Source: Stenotrophomonas maltophilia (GTDB lineage: Bacteria; Pseudomonadota; Gammaproteobacteria; Xanthomonadales; Xanthomonadaceae). Taken from it: a DNA stretch of 64,000 bases. Where the stretch lies: NCBI RefSeq assembly GCF_025642255.1, contig NZ_CP106759.1, positions 2,383,501-2,447,500 on the forward strand. The letters run 5' to 3'. The position numbers were made by a program, and so were the translations under genes. Under the pieces are notes generated by a model. That model ran no database searches and had not been told where the DNA came from. It saw only the letters and a program-made list of their open reading frames with translations. Shown here piece after piece: positions 8,858-18,418 of the stretch (positions within the stretch are counted from its first letter, which is position 1; each line of letters starts with the position of its first letter).

Positions 8858-11599
8858 TCAGGCTCCCAGTGGGACCAAGCCGGCGCCCGACTGTTCCGCT
8901 GCACGCACGCGATACTCGCATGCCTTGTGTGAACCATCTGGCACCTTCGCCTCCCCCACCACACTCGCCGGCCCCAGCCATTCGCGCTGGCTCGCCTTGA
9001 ATTCCACCTTGCCCGGCGCGCCCAGTTCGATGTTGTCGCCCTCGATCCGCAGGTAGGCCCCGGCCGCCGTCGCCAGCAGATGCTTGCTCGGTGCCGACAG
9101 CTGCACGTCCGCTTCGGTGCTGGCGATGCGCACCTGCGTCTTGGCCGCCACGATCACCTGGTTCTTGTGCGCACGCGCACTCACCTTGCCCTGTGCCGCA
9201 TGCAGCGCGATGCCACGTTCCTGGTTCGGGCTCTCGCCGCTGGGTTCCATGCCGGCGGTGTACAGCACCAGCCCGCCGGCCACGGCCATCGTCAAGGAGC
9301 CCTGCGTCATCCAGTTCAGTGCCACGCCGCTGGCCAGCGTGGTATGCGTGCCACTGACCCATACCTGGTCGGCCGGGGTCAGGCTCAGCACGCCGGCCAC
9401 GCCACTGCCCAGCAGGACCGGCGCACTCCAGCCCGGCGCTTCACCGTCGCCACCGGCAATGCTGCCCGCCGCGCTGCCACTGTGGGTGGCGCGCAGGGTC
9501 TCCTGCAGTTCGGTCAGCGTCGTGTCCACCGGCAATTCGTTGGGATCACTCGGAAGCTGTGCCTGCTGGTTGGCCGCCGACTCGGCCAGCTGCTGCAGCA
9601 GCTGCTGGCTTTCCTGCAACTGGCTCAGTGCCTGCGGCGCCGCCAGCTGCGGCGTGCCCGGCTCGGTGGTCAGCAGCAGGCCACGGCCGGCGCGCAGTGC
9701 ACCCTGTGCCTGCGTGGACAGCTCCACACCAAAGCCCCGCTCGCCCTCGCGTACGTTGTCCTGGCCGCCCTTGAGATGGCCCAGGGTCAGGGTGGTCTCG
9801 TGCTGGGTGGTGGACAGCTGCGCGCGGCCCTGGCCCGGCGTGTCATCGAAGCGCAGCTGCTGGTAGCCGCCCTGCCCGCCCTGGCTGTCGGCCAGTGCCT
9901 GGCTCTTGAAACCGGTATACACCGCGGCGTGATCGTTGCCCTCGAACCATGCCGCCGCATTGCCGGTGGCGTTGGCACCGCCACCGTTGATCTGGTTGTG
10001 CTGCGCGTCCTGCTGGCCACGGCCGTTGTACACCGCACCGACCACCACCGGGCGGTCGATGTCGCCCTCCAGGAACGCCACCAGCACTTCCTGGCCACGC
10101 CGTGGCAGCACCACGCCGCCCCAGTTGTCGCCCGCCCATGGGGTCATCACCCGCACCCACGTCCAGGCCCCCCCGGTGGCCGGGGCATTGTCGTCCCCAC
10201 CCGGATGGGCCAGCCCGCTGCTGGCGTTGCCGCCGCGCTGCCACGGGAACTGCACCTTGATGCGGTGGTCGCGGTCGGACAGCAGCGGGTCGCCATCGCT
10301 GACCACGATCGCACTGAGCGTGCCGGTGATGGTCGGCCGCGGATGCAGATGCGCGCCATGGCCATCGTCGGTCTGCGGCCGGTAGGTCACTTCGGCCGGG
10401 ATGGCCACGAAGCGGTTGTCGTAGAAGGCGGTGGAGACCTCACCGGGCGCACGTCCATTGGCCAGGCCCGACAGCGCGCCCGGCAGTGCCGGCGCGGTCA
10501 CGCTGGACGGACCCAGGGTCTGCTCCAGCGCATCGAATACATCGGCATCGAGGTTGTTGCGCGCCTGGTGCTGCACCGACAGGCACAGGAACTGCGCGTC
10601 CTGGCTCACCTGCGGGTGCTGCGACAGGCCGAACCGTGCACCCGGGGCCAGCGTGCGCCACTGGCCGGCACCCTCGATGGTCTGCGCGCGCACGCGCAGC
10701 GCATCCAGGTGCTGCTGCGCGCGGCGCTGGCCGCGGGCATTGTCCTGCCAGCCGTAGGGGCCGCAGGTGTCGCGGTCGATGATGCCCAGGTCGTTGGCCT
10801 GCCCGCTTTCGGCGCTGGCCTGGCGGCGCTCCAGCGTGCGGTAGTCCCAGGTGGCACGCTGCACCTTGCCCGGACGCCAGCGGTGCGCGGTCGACCACTG
10901 CTGCACGCTGTCACTGCGCTCGCTCTCATCGCGCCGATGGAAGCGCACGCTGCCCAGCTCAGCGGTGTCATGGCTGTGATCGGCCAGTACCAGGGTGTGG
11001 CTGCCGAAGTCGGCACTGCCAGGGTCACCGGCGTGCTCGAACCAGTAATAGATGCCTTCCTCGGCCAGCAGGCGCTGCAGGAAGGCCAGGTCGCTTTCCT
11101 GGTACTGCGTGGTCAGGCTGCGCCGGGCGTACTGGCCGGCATCGGCCAGCGACCAGCGCCAGGCCGGGGCCAGACCACCGTAGTCGGCGAAGATGTCCTC
11201 GACGATCTCCACGACCGTCCTGTCGTGGAACACATAGCTGTCCACCCGCTGCGACAGGAACGCCAGCCACGGCTGCAGGCGCAACCGGTAGCGCGCCAGC
11301 CCGCCATTGCTGCCCAGCCGCTCGGCGGCGGTGATGCGTCCATGCAAGGGCCGCAGGCTGCCGTCGGCCTGCTGCATCTGCAGCAGCGCGCCCTGCCCGA
11401 TCAGCGGGCCCAGCGACAGGCCCGCATCCAGCGACAGCGCCGTGATCGTCCACTGGAAACCGATGCCGTCGATCTGTTCGACGCCATCCAGCGTTTCGGC
11501 CACCAGCACGTCGCTCCCCAGCGAGGTGTGCAGCCGCAGGAAGCGCTGTGCATGCGATGGGCCGGCCAGCGCTGCCCGCAGGTTGTTTACCAGGTCCAT
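8858..11599 (-). CDS. vgrG: T6SS spike protein VgrG (first copy)
   Basis: The 913-residue product has the gp27-like base (about 1-370), the gp5 OB-fold region near 410-520 with the typical sequences on flow of GGAWTWVRVM and GDNWGGVVLPR, and the DUF2345 extension (about 640-780) forming the long beta-prism. The C-terminal residues after the prism form a short tail that probably docks the DUF4123 adaptor. VgrG trimers make the spike at the tip of the Hcp tube and carry effectors. The start at 11599 is preceded by GGGAATCACC. It resembles the second VgrG of this locus along the core but lacks that protein's long C-terminal extension. Confidence 0.95.
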   Translation of the reverse strand: MDLVNNLRAALAGPSHAQRFLRLHTSLGSDVLVAETLDGVEQIDGIGFQWTITALSLDAGLSLGPLIGQGALLQMQQADGSLRPLHGRITAAERLGSNGGLARYRLRLQPWLAFLSQRVDSYVFHDRTVVEIVEDIFADYGGLAPAWRWSLADAGQYARRSLTTQYQESDLAFLQRLLAEEGIYYWFEHAGDPGSADFGSHTLVLADHSHDTAELGSVRFHRRDESERSDSVQQWSTAHRWRPGKVQRATWDYRTLERRQASAESGQANDLGIIDRDTCGPYGWQDNARGQRRAQQHLDALRVRAQTIEGAGQWRTLAPGARFGLSQHPQVSQDAQFLCLSVQHQARNNLDADVFDALEQTLGPSSVTAPALPGALSGLANGRAPGEVSTAFYDNRFVAIPAEVTYRPQTDDGHGAHLHPRPTITGTLSAIVVSDGDPLLSDRDHRIKVQFPWQRGGNASSGLAHPGGDDNAPATGGAWTWVRVMTPWAGDNWGGVVLPRRGQEVLVAFLEGDIDRPVVVGAVYNGRGQQDAQHNQINGGGANATGNAAAWFEGNDHAAVYTGFKSQALADSQGGQGGYQQLRFDDTPGQGRAQLSTTQHETTLTLGHLKGGQDNVREGERGFGVELSTQAQGALRAGRGLLLTTEPGTPQLAAPQALSQLQESQQLLQQLAESAANQQAQLPSDPNELPVDTTLTELQETLRATHSGSAAGSIAGGDGEAPGWSAPVLLGSGVAGVLSLTPADQVWVSGTHTTLASGVALNWMTQGSLTMAVAGGLVLYTAGMEPSGESPNQERGIALHAAQGKVSARAHKNQVIVAAKTQVRIASTEADVQLSAPSKHLLATAAGAYLRIEGDNIELGAPGKVEFKASQREWLGPASVVGEAKVPDGSHKACEYRVRAAEQSGAGLVPLGA

Positions 11600-11720
11600 G
11601 GTGATTCCCCGACTTCCCGTGCTTCAAGGTGGTCTGCATGCGGCGTGCGCATCGGCTTCCTCCGGTTCCCGCTTCCGCGTGGCCTGCGCCCCTGCGCGGG
11701 GCGACAAGCTCACACGATCA

Positions 11721-12071
11721 TCAGGCGGCCTGGACGATTTCTTCCAGCTGCAGGCGGACGCCTTCGCTGATCTTCAGGCGGTAATCGCGTCCACCGGCCG
11801 TGATCTGCAGTTCGCGCACGTTGCTCACCAGCTGCGGCTTGCCCACGACCGGGGCATCCATGTGGATGCGCCAGGAACCGCGGCTGATCTGCGCGGCCAC
11901 GTTGCGGGCATCCTGGCGGGCAGCGGGCACCGCGGTCTCCAGCAGCTCGATCACATGTTCGGGGCGCAGCCGGTTCCAGGCACGCACACGGTCCAGCTCA
12001 CGGCCAAGGCCGAGTTCCAGGCTGTCACAGTGGTTGAGAGCCGCTTCGCGGTCGAATCCATAGAATTCCAT
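11721..12071 (-). CDS. Small unknown protein between clpV and vgrG
   Basis: I do not recognise this 116-residue protein. The start at 12071 has GGAGAAGG immediately upstream; an in-frame ATG at 12083 is an alternative. It is soluble with no signal or membrane segment, helical in its first half and with a beta-rich second half ending in an amphipathic helix. It lies 22 bp after the clpV stop on the same strand and 121 bp before vgrG1, so it is probably cotranscribed with core T6SS genes. Its placement suggests an accessory role (ClpV cofactor, spike loading or regulation), but nothing in the sequence decides between these. Confidence 0.7.
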   Translation of the reverse strand: MEFYGFDREAALNHCDSLELGLGRELDRVRAWNRLRPEHVIELLETAVPAARQDARNVAAQISRGSWRIHMDAPVVGKPQLVSNVRELQITAGGRDYRLKISEGVRLQLEEIVQAA

Positions 12072-12093
12072 TGCCTTCTCCATTTGCTCAGTG

Positions 12094-14847
12094 TCAAGAC
12101 ACTTTGTATTTGAAGTCACCCTTCTTGCCGGCGGTGACCTTGATGGCGTTGATCCGGTTCCCCTCGGCCATCGCCGCCAGCACGCTCTCGGCGATTTCCG
12201 GCAGCAAGGTTCCATTGAGGATGTGGTCAACGTTGCGGGCACCTGAGTCCACTTCGGTGCAACGCGCAAGCACGGCCTCCACCAGACTGTCGTCCCAGCT
12301 GAAGGTGGCCTTGTGGTTGGCAATGACGCGGTCGCGGATGCGACCGAGCTTGAGCGTGATGATCCGCGCAAGCACGTCATCGTTGATCGGGTAGTACGGT
12401 ACGACCTTGAGGCGGCCGAGGAAGGCCGGCTTGAAGCTGCGCATCAGCACCGGGCGCAGCGCGTCGGCGAGCGCGTCGGCCGCCGGAATCTCCTCGGCCG
12501 GCTTGTTCAGGCAGGCCTGCATGATCTGCGAGGAGCCGATGTTGGAAGTCAGGATGATGAGGGTATTGCGGAAGTCGATTTCGCGGCCTTCCGCATCATC
12601 CATCACGCCCTTGTCGAACACCTGGAAGAACATCTCCAGCACGTCGGGATGGGCTTTCTCCACCTCGTCAAGCAGCACCACGCTGTAAGGGTTGCGGCGC
12701 ACGGCTTCGGTCAGCACGCCGCCTTCGCCATAACCGACGTAGCCCGGCGGCGAGCCTTTCAGCCCGGACACGCTGTGCGCTTCCTGGTATTCGCTCATGT
12801 TGATGGTGATCAGCTTGCGCTCACCACCATAGAGAATGTCAGCCAACGCCAGCGCGGTCTCGGTCTTGCCGACACCGGAGGGGCCGACGAACATGAAGAC
12901 ACCGCGTGGCTTGTTCGGGTCTTCCAGTTTGGCCGTGGCGGTGCGCACGCGCTGGGCGATCGCATCCAGCGCGTGGTCCTGTCCGATCACGCGCTCGACC
13001 AGCAGATTTCCGAGCGTGCGCACGGTACGGATCTCGTCCTTGACCATGCGGCCCAGCGGCACACCGGTCCATGCCGACACGATCTCCGCGACCACGGTTC
13101 CGTCAACCTGCAGCGGGACCATCGGCGTCTCGCCCTGCAGCTCGCGCAGCTCGGCCTGCAGTCGCGCCAGTTCAGCATGCTGCGGCGACAGTTCCGGCTT
13201 GGCCTTGCCGCGCTTGGCGGCCGGCTTGGCCACGGCGACGTCGCCCTCACCGTCATCGCTGGGCGCTTCGCCATCGGCCGCCTGGGCCTGGCCCTGCTCC
13301 ATCTGCTGGCGCAGCGCGGCAATGCGGCCTGCCAGTTCGCGCTCGCGGGTGAGGCGCTCCTCATTGCTGGCCAGCACCGCCTGCGCTTCCGCCTGCTGGG
13401 CATGCAGCTCGTCCAGGCGCTCGCTATGCTGTGCACTGCCCCCTGCGGTTTCGCGCTGCAGCGCGCTGATTTCCGCCTGCAGGCGATCCAGGTGCTTGCG
13501 GGTGTCTTCGATGATCGCAGGCGTGGCGCTCTGTCCAAGCGCGACCTTCGCGCAGGCGGTATCCAGCACGCTGACAGCCTTGTCCGGCAGCTGGCGGCCA
13601 CTGATGTAACGGTGCGACAGACGCACGGCTTCGGTCACCGCTTCGTCCAGCACGCGGATGTTGAAGTGCGACTCCATCAACCCCACCATGCCGCGCAGCA
13701 TCGCTGCGGCCAGCACTTCACTGGGCTCTTCAACCTTGACCACCTGGAAGCGGCGGGCCAGCGCCGCGTCCTTCTCGAAGTACTTCTTGTACTCGCTCCA
13801 GGTGGTCGCCGCGATCGTGCGAAGCTCACCGCGGGCCAGCGCCGGCTTGAGCAGGTTCGCCGCATCGTTCTGGCCGGCGGTTCCACCGGCGCCGATCATC
13901 GTATGCGCTTCATCGATGAACAGGATGATCGGATGCGGGCTCTTCTTGACCTCGTCGATCACGTTCTTCAGGCGGTTCTCGAACTCGCCCTTGACGCTGG
14001 CGCCGGCCTGCAGCAGCCCCATGTCCAGCGTGTGCAGCTCGACACCCTGCAGCACCTCCGGCACATCCTTGTCGGCAATGCGCCGGGCGAGCCCTTCGAC
14101 CACGGCGGTCTTGCCCACGCCGGCTTCGCCGGTGAGGATCGGGTTGTTCTGGCGGCGACGCATCAGGATGTCGATCACCTGGCGGATCTCGCCATCACGG
14201 CCGATCACCGGATCGATCTTGCCCTCACGGGCGCGCTGGGTCAGGTTGGTGGTGAACTGGTCCAGCGCAGGCGTCTTGGACAACCCACCCTTGGCCTCGC
14301 CGGATACGGCTTCCTCGCCCTCACCGCCCTCTTCCTTCGCCGAGGCATCGGCGAAGCGGACGGTCTGCACCGCCTCCTGCGAGCCCTCGGTGAGCTTGGC
14401 GAAGTCGTGCTTGAGCTCTTCGCGCTTGAAACGCACGAACAGCTTCGAGCCACGGTAGGCCAACTGCGCCAGGTCCGGCTCGGTCAGCAGCGCCAGCAGC
14501 AGATGGCCGCTACGGATGCGGGTGGTTTCCGAGTCCAGCGAGGCGATCAGCCAGGCGTGCTCGAACAGCTTGGGAATGTGCTGGGAGAACACCGGCGTGC
14601 GGCCGTTGCCGGTCTTGAACTGACTGATCTCATCGTTGAGATCACGCTCCAGCGATTCCGGCAGGATGCCGCTGCGACGGGCAATCAACACGAAATCGCT
14701 CTGCGGCTGCTCGAGCAGGGCCAGGAACAGATGCTCCAGGTCCACCTCATAGTTGCCGCGCGCCATGCACAGGTTCGCGGCCCGCTCGGCCGCCTGGCGG
14801 CAGGTGTCGTCCAGCTTGCTGATCAGGGTCTTGAGGTTGATGCTCAT
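12094..14847 (-). CDS. clpV: T6SS sheath-recycling AAA+ ATPase ClpV (TssH)
   Basis: This 917-residue class I Clp ATPase extracts and recycles contracted TssB/TssC sheath. It has a double Clp N-domain (about 1-155), an AAA1 module with Walker A GEAGVGKT and Walker B LFIDEAH, a coiled-coil M domain with an inserted low-complexity stretch (about 480-560), and an AAA2 module with GPSGVGKT and VVLLDEVEKAH. The variable linker after the N-domain and the absence of a ClpP-binding context distinguish it from ClpB and ClpA, and it is embedded among tss genes. It follows tssG by 66 bp on the same strand. Length and motif order are complete. Confidence 0.95.
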   Translation of the reverse strand: MSINLKTLISKLDDTCRQAAERAANLCMARGNYEVDLEHLFLALLEQPQSDFVLIARRSGILPESLERDLNDEISQFKTGNGRTPVFSQHIPKLFEHAWLIASLDSETTRIRSGHLLLALLTEPDLAQLAYRGSKLFVRFKREELKHDFAKLTEGSQEAVQTVRFADASAKEEGGEGEEAVSGEAKGGLSKTPALDQFTTNLTQRAREGKIDPVIGRDGEIRQVIDILMRRRQNNPILTGEAGVGKTAVVEGLARRIADKDVPEVLQGVELHTLDMGLLQAGASVKGEFENRLKNVIDEVKKSPHPIILFIDEAHTMIGAGGTAGQNDAANLLKPALARGELRTIAATTWSEYKKYFEKDAALARRFQVVKVEEPSEVLAAAMLRGMVGLMESHFNIRVLDEAVTEAVRLSHRYISGRQLPDKAVSVLDTACAKVALGQSATPAIIEDTRKHLDRLQAEISALQRETAGGSAQHSERLDELHAQQAEAQAVLASNEERLTRERELAGRIAALRQQMEQGQAQAADGEAPSDDGEGDVAVAKPAAKRGKAKPELSPQHAELARLQAELRELQGETPMVPLQVDGTVVAEIVSAWTGVPLGRMVKDEIRTVRTLGNLLVERVIGQDHALDAIAQRVRTATAKLEDPNKPRGVFMFVGPSGVGKTETALALADILYGGERKLITINMSEYQEAHSVSGLKGSPPGYVGYGEGGVLTEAVRRNPYSVVLLDEVEKAHPDVLEMFFQVFDKGVMDDAEGREIDFRNTLIILTSNIGSSQIMQACLNKPAEEIPAADALADALRPVLMRSFKPAFLGRLKVVPYYPINDDVLARIITLKLGRIRDRVIANHKATFSWDDSLVEAVLARCTEVDSGARNVDHILNGTLLPEIAESVLAAMAEGNRINAIKVTAGKKGDFKYKVS

Positions 14848-14913
14848 GCGGAAACACGCACTCCTTGCTGGAACCGTTCGAGGACCGCAGGCACGGACGC
14901 CTGCGGCGGGTTG

Positions 14914-16005
14914 TCATTGCAGCGTGTGGATGCCATAGGTGGTGTCCTCACGCGATGTGGTCTGCGCCTGGGTGCACATGTAGCTGTCCCAGCCCAGCCG
15001 AGCGCCGCCGCCGCTGCCGAGGGCGCTGCCCTGCACATCCTCGGCGCGCAGCACCAGCCGCACTTCGTACTCGAGAACGCCGCCGGTCAACAACGACAAC
15101 CACTTGGACAGGGCTTCGGCCGCACTGCCGCCCGGCAGGAAGGCGTCGAACTGATCGCGCCGCAGCGGCCCGATGCGCAGTCGCATGCGCAGGTCTCGCT
15201 GCCAGACGCGATCGCCAGCCAGGGCACTCGCCCCCAGCACCGCATTGGCCTGGCCCAGCCGCGTTGCCTGACCGGCGGGCACCCGGTACCACGCGCCGAC
15301 AAACTGCTCCAGGTGCAACGGCACCTGGAAATAGTCCGACAGGATGCGCTGCATCAGCACGGCCGATACGGGGCGCTGGCGCACGGCACCGGCGTAATAG
15401 GCAACGGCCTGATCGAAGATCTCGCCCTCGCCCTCGTGCAGGCGATCGCGCAGCTCGCTCATGCCCATGCCGAGCAGCGAGAGCACCAGCGGCAGGAAGC
15501 GCTCGCGGCGATCCAGTTCGTACTGCAGCGCCAGCCGATGCTTCTTCCACGCCGCGTAGTGCAGCGATACGGCGCGTGTGGAGAAGATGTCCAGGAACGC
15601 GCGCGCGGTGCGGTCGCGCTGGTACAACTCGCGCAGCTGCAGGGTCTCGGTGTAATGCAGCGGCAATGCGCCAGCGGTGCCCAGCAGGCCCATGAACTGC
15701 GGAGTCAGGTGGACCTCGGCCAGTTCCTCGCCGTGCAGCGCCTGCTCGATGGCCTCGCGCCCCTCCAGCCGCTCGCCCTTCAGCGAGTAGACCTCACCCT
15801 CCGCGGACAACTCGGTGGCCGGGAAGCCCAGCGACAGCGAGTTGCGGAAGCGCACGCGCATCGGCACGGCCTGGCCGGGCTTGACGCCTTGCCGCTGGAA
15901 CACCTGCTCAAGCAACCGCACCGCCTGGAAGAACTGGAAGCGGTGGGGCTCGGTGAGCAGCTGCTGGGCTACGCCAGGATCGATTCGCCGCTGCGCGCTG
16001 GGCAT
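14914..16005 (-). CDS. tssG: T6SS baseplate subunit TssG
   Basis: The 363-residue product has the diagnostic TssG opening, with FQFFQAVRLLEQ near residue 25 and FRNSLSLGFPATEL soon after. A central region contains MGLLGTAGALPLHYTE. TssG joins TssF, TssE and TssK in the wedge around the spike hub in the cytoplasm. The reading frame overlaps the end of tssF by 37 bp, so both are translated from one mRNA with coupling. Length is normal for the family. Confidence 0.95.
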   Translation of the reverse strand: MPSAQRRIDPGVAQQLLTEPHRFQFFQAVRLLEQVFQRQGVKPGQAVPMRVRFRNSLSLGFPATELSAEGEVYSLKGERLEGREAIEQALHGEELAEVHLTPQFMGLLGTAGALPLHYTETLQLRELYQRDRTARAFLDIFSTRAVSLHYAAWKKHRLALQYELDRRERFLPLVLSLLGMGMSELRDRLHEGEGEIFDQAVAYYAGAVRQRPVSAVLMQRILSDYFQVPLHLEQFVGAWYRVPAGQATRLGQANAVLGASALAGDRVWQRDLRMRLRIGPLRRDQFDAFLPGGSAAEALSKWLSLLTGGVLEYEVRLVLRAEDVQGSALGSGGGARLGWDSYMCTQAQTTSREDTTYGIHTLQ

Positions 16006-17804
16006 CGGACGATCTCCTCCCCGCTGTCGCCGGAAACCAGCACCAGACGGGTAAAGCTGTTGGCATGCACGTAAAGTGCGAAGAAGTGGTCCATCACCTG
16101 GGCAAAGGCGGCCACACCGGTACCCACGAAGTGGGCTTCATTGATCGTCAGGCGGATCTCCAGGCCACGCACCACCGAAGCGAACTGGCGACCATGCATC
16201 CAGGTGGTGGTCGGGGTCTGCTGCAGCTCAAGGATGCCGTCGATCTGGCGAGCGGAAACATTGCTGCCGGACAGGTCGTACAGGCGCAGCATCTCCTTCA
16301 GCGCTGGCAGGCCGCTGGCGGTCAGTGACAGCTGGTTCAACGACAGGTGCGAGATCAGGCGCCACTGCGCATTGCGGCCATGGCGGAAACGCAGCGGTTT
16401 GGTCGGCTTGCGCAGCAGGCTGATCGCCCTGGCCGGGCTGCCTCCCTCGATGTTCAGGTCACCACCGGCCACACCGAAGGCAAGCTGGTTGGGCAGATCG
16501 CGGTTGCTGCAGGTCAGCTCCAGGCTGACCGTGTCGGTCTGCGGAAGCACCGGATTGAATGACAGGTCAACGAAGCTGATCTCCGTCTCGAATCCGGGGC
16601 TCTGCCGTGCGACATCCTCATCACGACGTGCCACCCAGTACTGACCGGTCCGCTCCGGATCTTCACCGTGATGCAGCGAGTAGAACGGACGGAAGGCCTG
16701 GATCAGTTCGCCCTGCGGTGTCTGCCGGATGCGGTGCACCGAGTCGATCGAGTGCACCTCGTAGGCGAAGGCGCGACGCGCGTCGGCCAGCACCGGATAG
16801 TTGACCGTGCGATGGGTGACGCGGATCGGCTCGCCACTGGTCCTGAACAGGTTGACGATGGGGGTGCAGCCCAGGCGCACGTTGTGCGTTCCCAGCTCCT
16901 CCAGCACCATCGTGTTGCCCCGGTCCTGGCCCTGCGCATGCAGCACCAGGTGAAGCGTGAAACGACGACTGGCGCCGGCGGTCACTGTGGGCAGGTGCAG
17001 ATCGACGAATCCGAACTTCTCCGGATAGGCGAACAGCTCGGTCAGCAGCCGGTACGCCGGATGCGAGCGCGCCGGGAAGTCGATCAGCGCCTCATCCTCG
17101 GCAAAGCCCACCGGGCTCAGCGGGACCTTTTCCAGGCGTCGCCAGCGGCCATCGCCATCGGATTCGACATAGGCCGCCTTTACCCCGAGCATCAGCGCAT
17201 CGCGCAGAGCGGCCCGCACCGACGGCTCGCCATCCAGGAACAGGCGAAGCTGATCGGTGCCCAGCTGGCCGAAGCCGAGCTGATCGGACAGCAACTGGAA
17301 GCCCAGCGAGATCTGGCCGCCGGTGCCCGCCGGCAGCGTCGTGGCCATCGGTGCATCGGCGACACTGCGGTAGACCACCTGCTGTACCCCGATCGGTGCC
17401 AGGACCACGTCGTAGGCGGTGCGGAAATCACACGGAACGCCACGCACGGGGCGGCTCTGCAGGGCGGTACCGCGGGGTACGCGCACCGGCGCGCTCAGTT
17501 TGGAGGCTACCCCTTCCATGTCGAAGTGGGCGATCGAGCACGACGGGAACGGGCGCAGGTAATGTGGATAGAGCACATCCAGCAGCGCGTCGGTGAACTC
17601 GGGATAGTCGTCCTCGATGCGCTTGGAAACGCGGGCACTGAGCAGCGCGAACGCTTCGATCAGCCGCTCGACATGCGGGTCCTGGCTGCCCTCCGCGGAC
17701 AGTTGCAGGCGGCCGGCAATCTTCGGGTAACGCTCGGCGAACTCGCGTCCGTAACGACGGAGATAGGCCAGTTCGCGTTCGTAATAAGGAAGCAGGTCCT
17801 GCAT
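15969..17804 (-). CDS. tssF: T6SS baseplate subunit TssF
   Basis: This 611-residue protein starts with LLPYYERELAYLRRYGREFAE, the hallmark of TssF (ImpG/VasA). It continues through the DPHVERLIEAFALLSARV block and the LYPHYLRPFPSCSI motif characteristic of the family, and is of full length. TssF is the major wedge component, two copies with one TssG per wedge. Its ATG overlaps the tssE stop as TGATG, and its 3' end overlaps tssG, so tssE-tssF-tssG form a tightly coupled block. Confidence 0.96.
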   Translation of the reverse strand: MQDLLPYYERELAYLRRYGREFAERYPKIAGRLQLSAEGSQDPHVERLIEAFALLSARVSKRIEDDYPEFTDALLDVLYPHYLRPFPSCSIAHFDMEGVASKLSAPVRVPRGTALQSRPVRGVPCDFRTAYDVVLAPIGVQQVVYRSVADAPMATTLPAGTGGQISLGFQLLSDQLGFGQLGTDQLRLFLDGEPSVRAALRDALMLGVKAAYVESDGDGRWRRLEKVPLSPVGFAEDEALIDFPARSHPAYRLLTELFAYPEKFGFVDLHLPTVTAGASRRFTLHLVLHAQGQDRGNTMVLEELGTHNVRLGCTPIVNLFRTSGEPIRVTHRTVNYPVLADARRAFAYEVHSIDSVHRIRQTPQGELIQAFRPFYSLHHGEDPERTGQYWVARRDEDVARQSPGFETEISFVDLSFNPVLPQTDTVSLELTCSNRDLPNQLAFGVAGGDLNIEGGSPARAISLLRKPTKPLRFRHGRNAQWRLISHLSLNQLSLTASGLPALKEMLRLYDLSGSNVSARQIDGILELQQTPTTTWMHGRQFASVVRGLEIRLTINEAHFVGTGVAAFAQVMDHFFALYVHANSFTRLVLVSGDSGEEIVRCPARSGESILA

Positions 17805-18304
17805 CAGGCGGCCTGCGTGCGACGTGCGCGGGTGACCTGGTACTGCAGGGTCGAGGGCTGCAGCATCGCGTCGAAGCTGACCGGCTCGCGCGCCGGTTCC
17901 AGATCCAACAGCGCATGGATGGTGAAGTGCAGGCCGCCGGCAAACTGATTGCCGGCGTCCAGGTGCACGTTGACGTTGCGGAGCCGGCGCTCGTGTCGCG
18001 CCACGGCCTGCTCCAGGGAGCGGCAGATGGCGGCGCGATCATAGGCGTTGGCCAGGCTCATCGCGGAGAAATCGGCCAGCCCGTAGGTCAGCAGCGACTG
18101 CCGGCAGTTGGGGAACTCCTTCATGTCGCCTTCCTGGAACGCGGCGCGCGAATTCAGCAGCCCTTCCAGGTCACGGGCAATGGATTCCTTGTACTGCTCC
18201 AGCGAGACGGACTTGAATACCGGCCCGGCGCCCGGCTGCTTGGGGGCGTCGTCGAACAGTTTTTCCAGCAGGCTGGGTTCGAGTCCCTTCATTGGTCGAT
18301 CCAC
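17804..18304 (-). CDS. tssE: T6SS baseplate subunit TssE (gp25-like)
   Basis: The product (166 residues from a GTG at 18304, or 162 from the ATG at 18292) is a gp25-like wedge protein. It shows the DLEGLLNSR helix near residue 45, LLTYGLADFSA near 70 and a basic C-terminal domain with the RLRNVNVHLD strand. gp25 proteins start sheath assembly on the baseplate. Neither start has a strong ribosome site, so the exact N-terminus is open. It is separated from hcp by about 115 bp containing two hairpins, so its expression may be reduced relative to hcp. Confidence 0.92.
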   Translation of the reverse strand: MDRPMKGLEPSLLEKLFDDAPKQPGAGPVFKSVSLEQYKESIARDLEGLLNSRAAFQEGDMKEFPNCRQSLLTYGLADFSAMSLANAYDRAAICRSLEQAVARHERRLRNVNVHLDAGNQFAGGLHFTIHALLDLEPAREPVSFDAMLQPSTLQYQVTRARRTQAA

Positions 18305-18346
18305 TCAGGTTCGGCATCCGTGCGGGCGGCAGCGGTGCGGCAGAGA

Positions 18347-18408
18347 CAGGGCCGTTCCTGGCCCTGCCCGACGATCAGACTGCGATGGCGCACGAGGCGC
18401 CATCGCAG
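18347..18408 (-). terminator. Two tandem hairpins between hcp and tssE, candidate partial terminator
   Basis: Going left from the hcp stop, the first hairpin is an 11-bp perfect stem (18380-18390 with 18398-18408, CTGCGATGGCG / CGCCATCGCAG). The second has 7-bp arms CAGGGCC / GGCCCTG (18347-18353 with 18360-18366). Neither has a strong U-tract on the transcribed strand. A leaky terminator or RNA-stabilising stem here would let the tube protein be made in excess over the baseplate genes. Confidence 0.55.
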
Positions 18409-18418
18409 TGACACAACA

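Noticed and set aside
9080-11770. Long open frame antisense to vgrG1
   Set aside because: Low-complexity translation rich in Arg, Gln and His, with no ribosome site; a shadow of vgrG1.
12313-16074. Very long open frame antisense to clpV and tssG
   Set aside because: High GC makes antisense frames stay open; the sense strand encodes unmistakable full-length proteins and the antisense translation resembles nothing.
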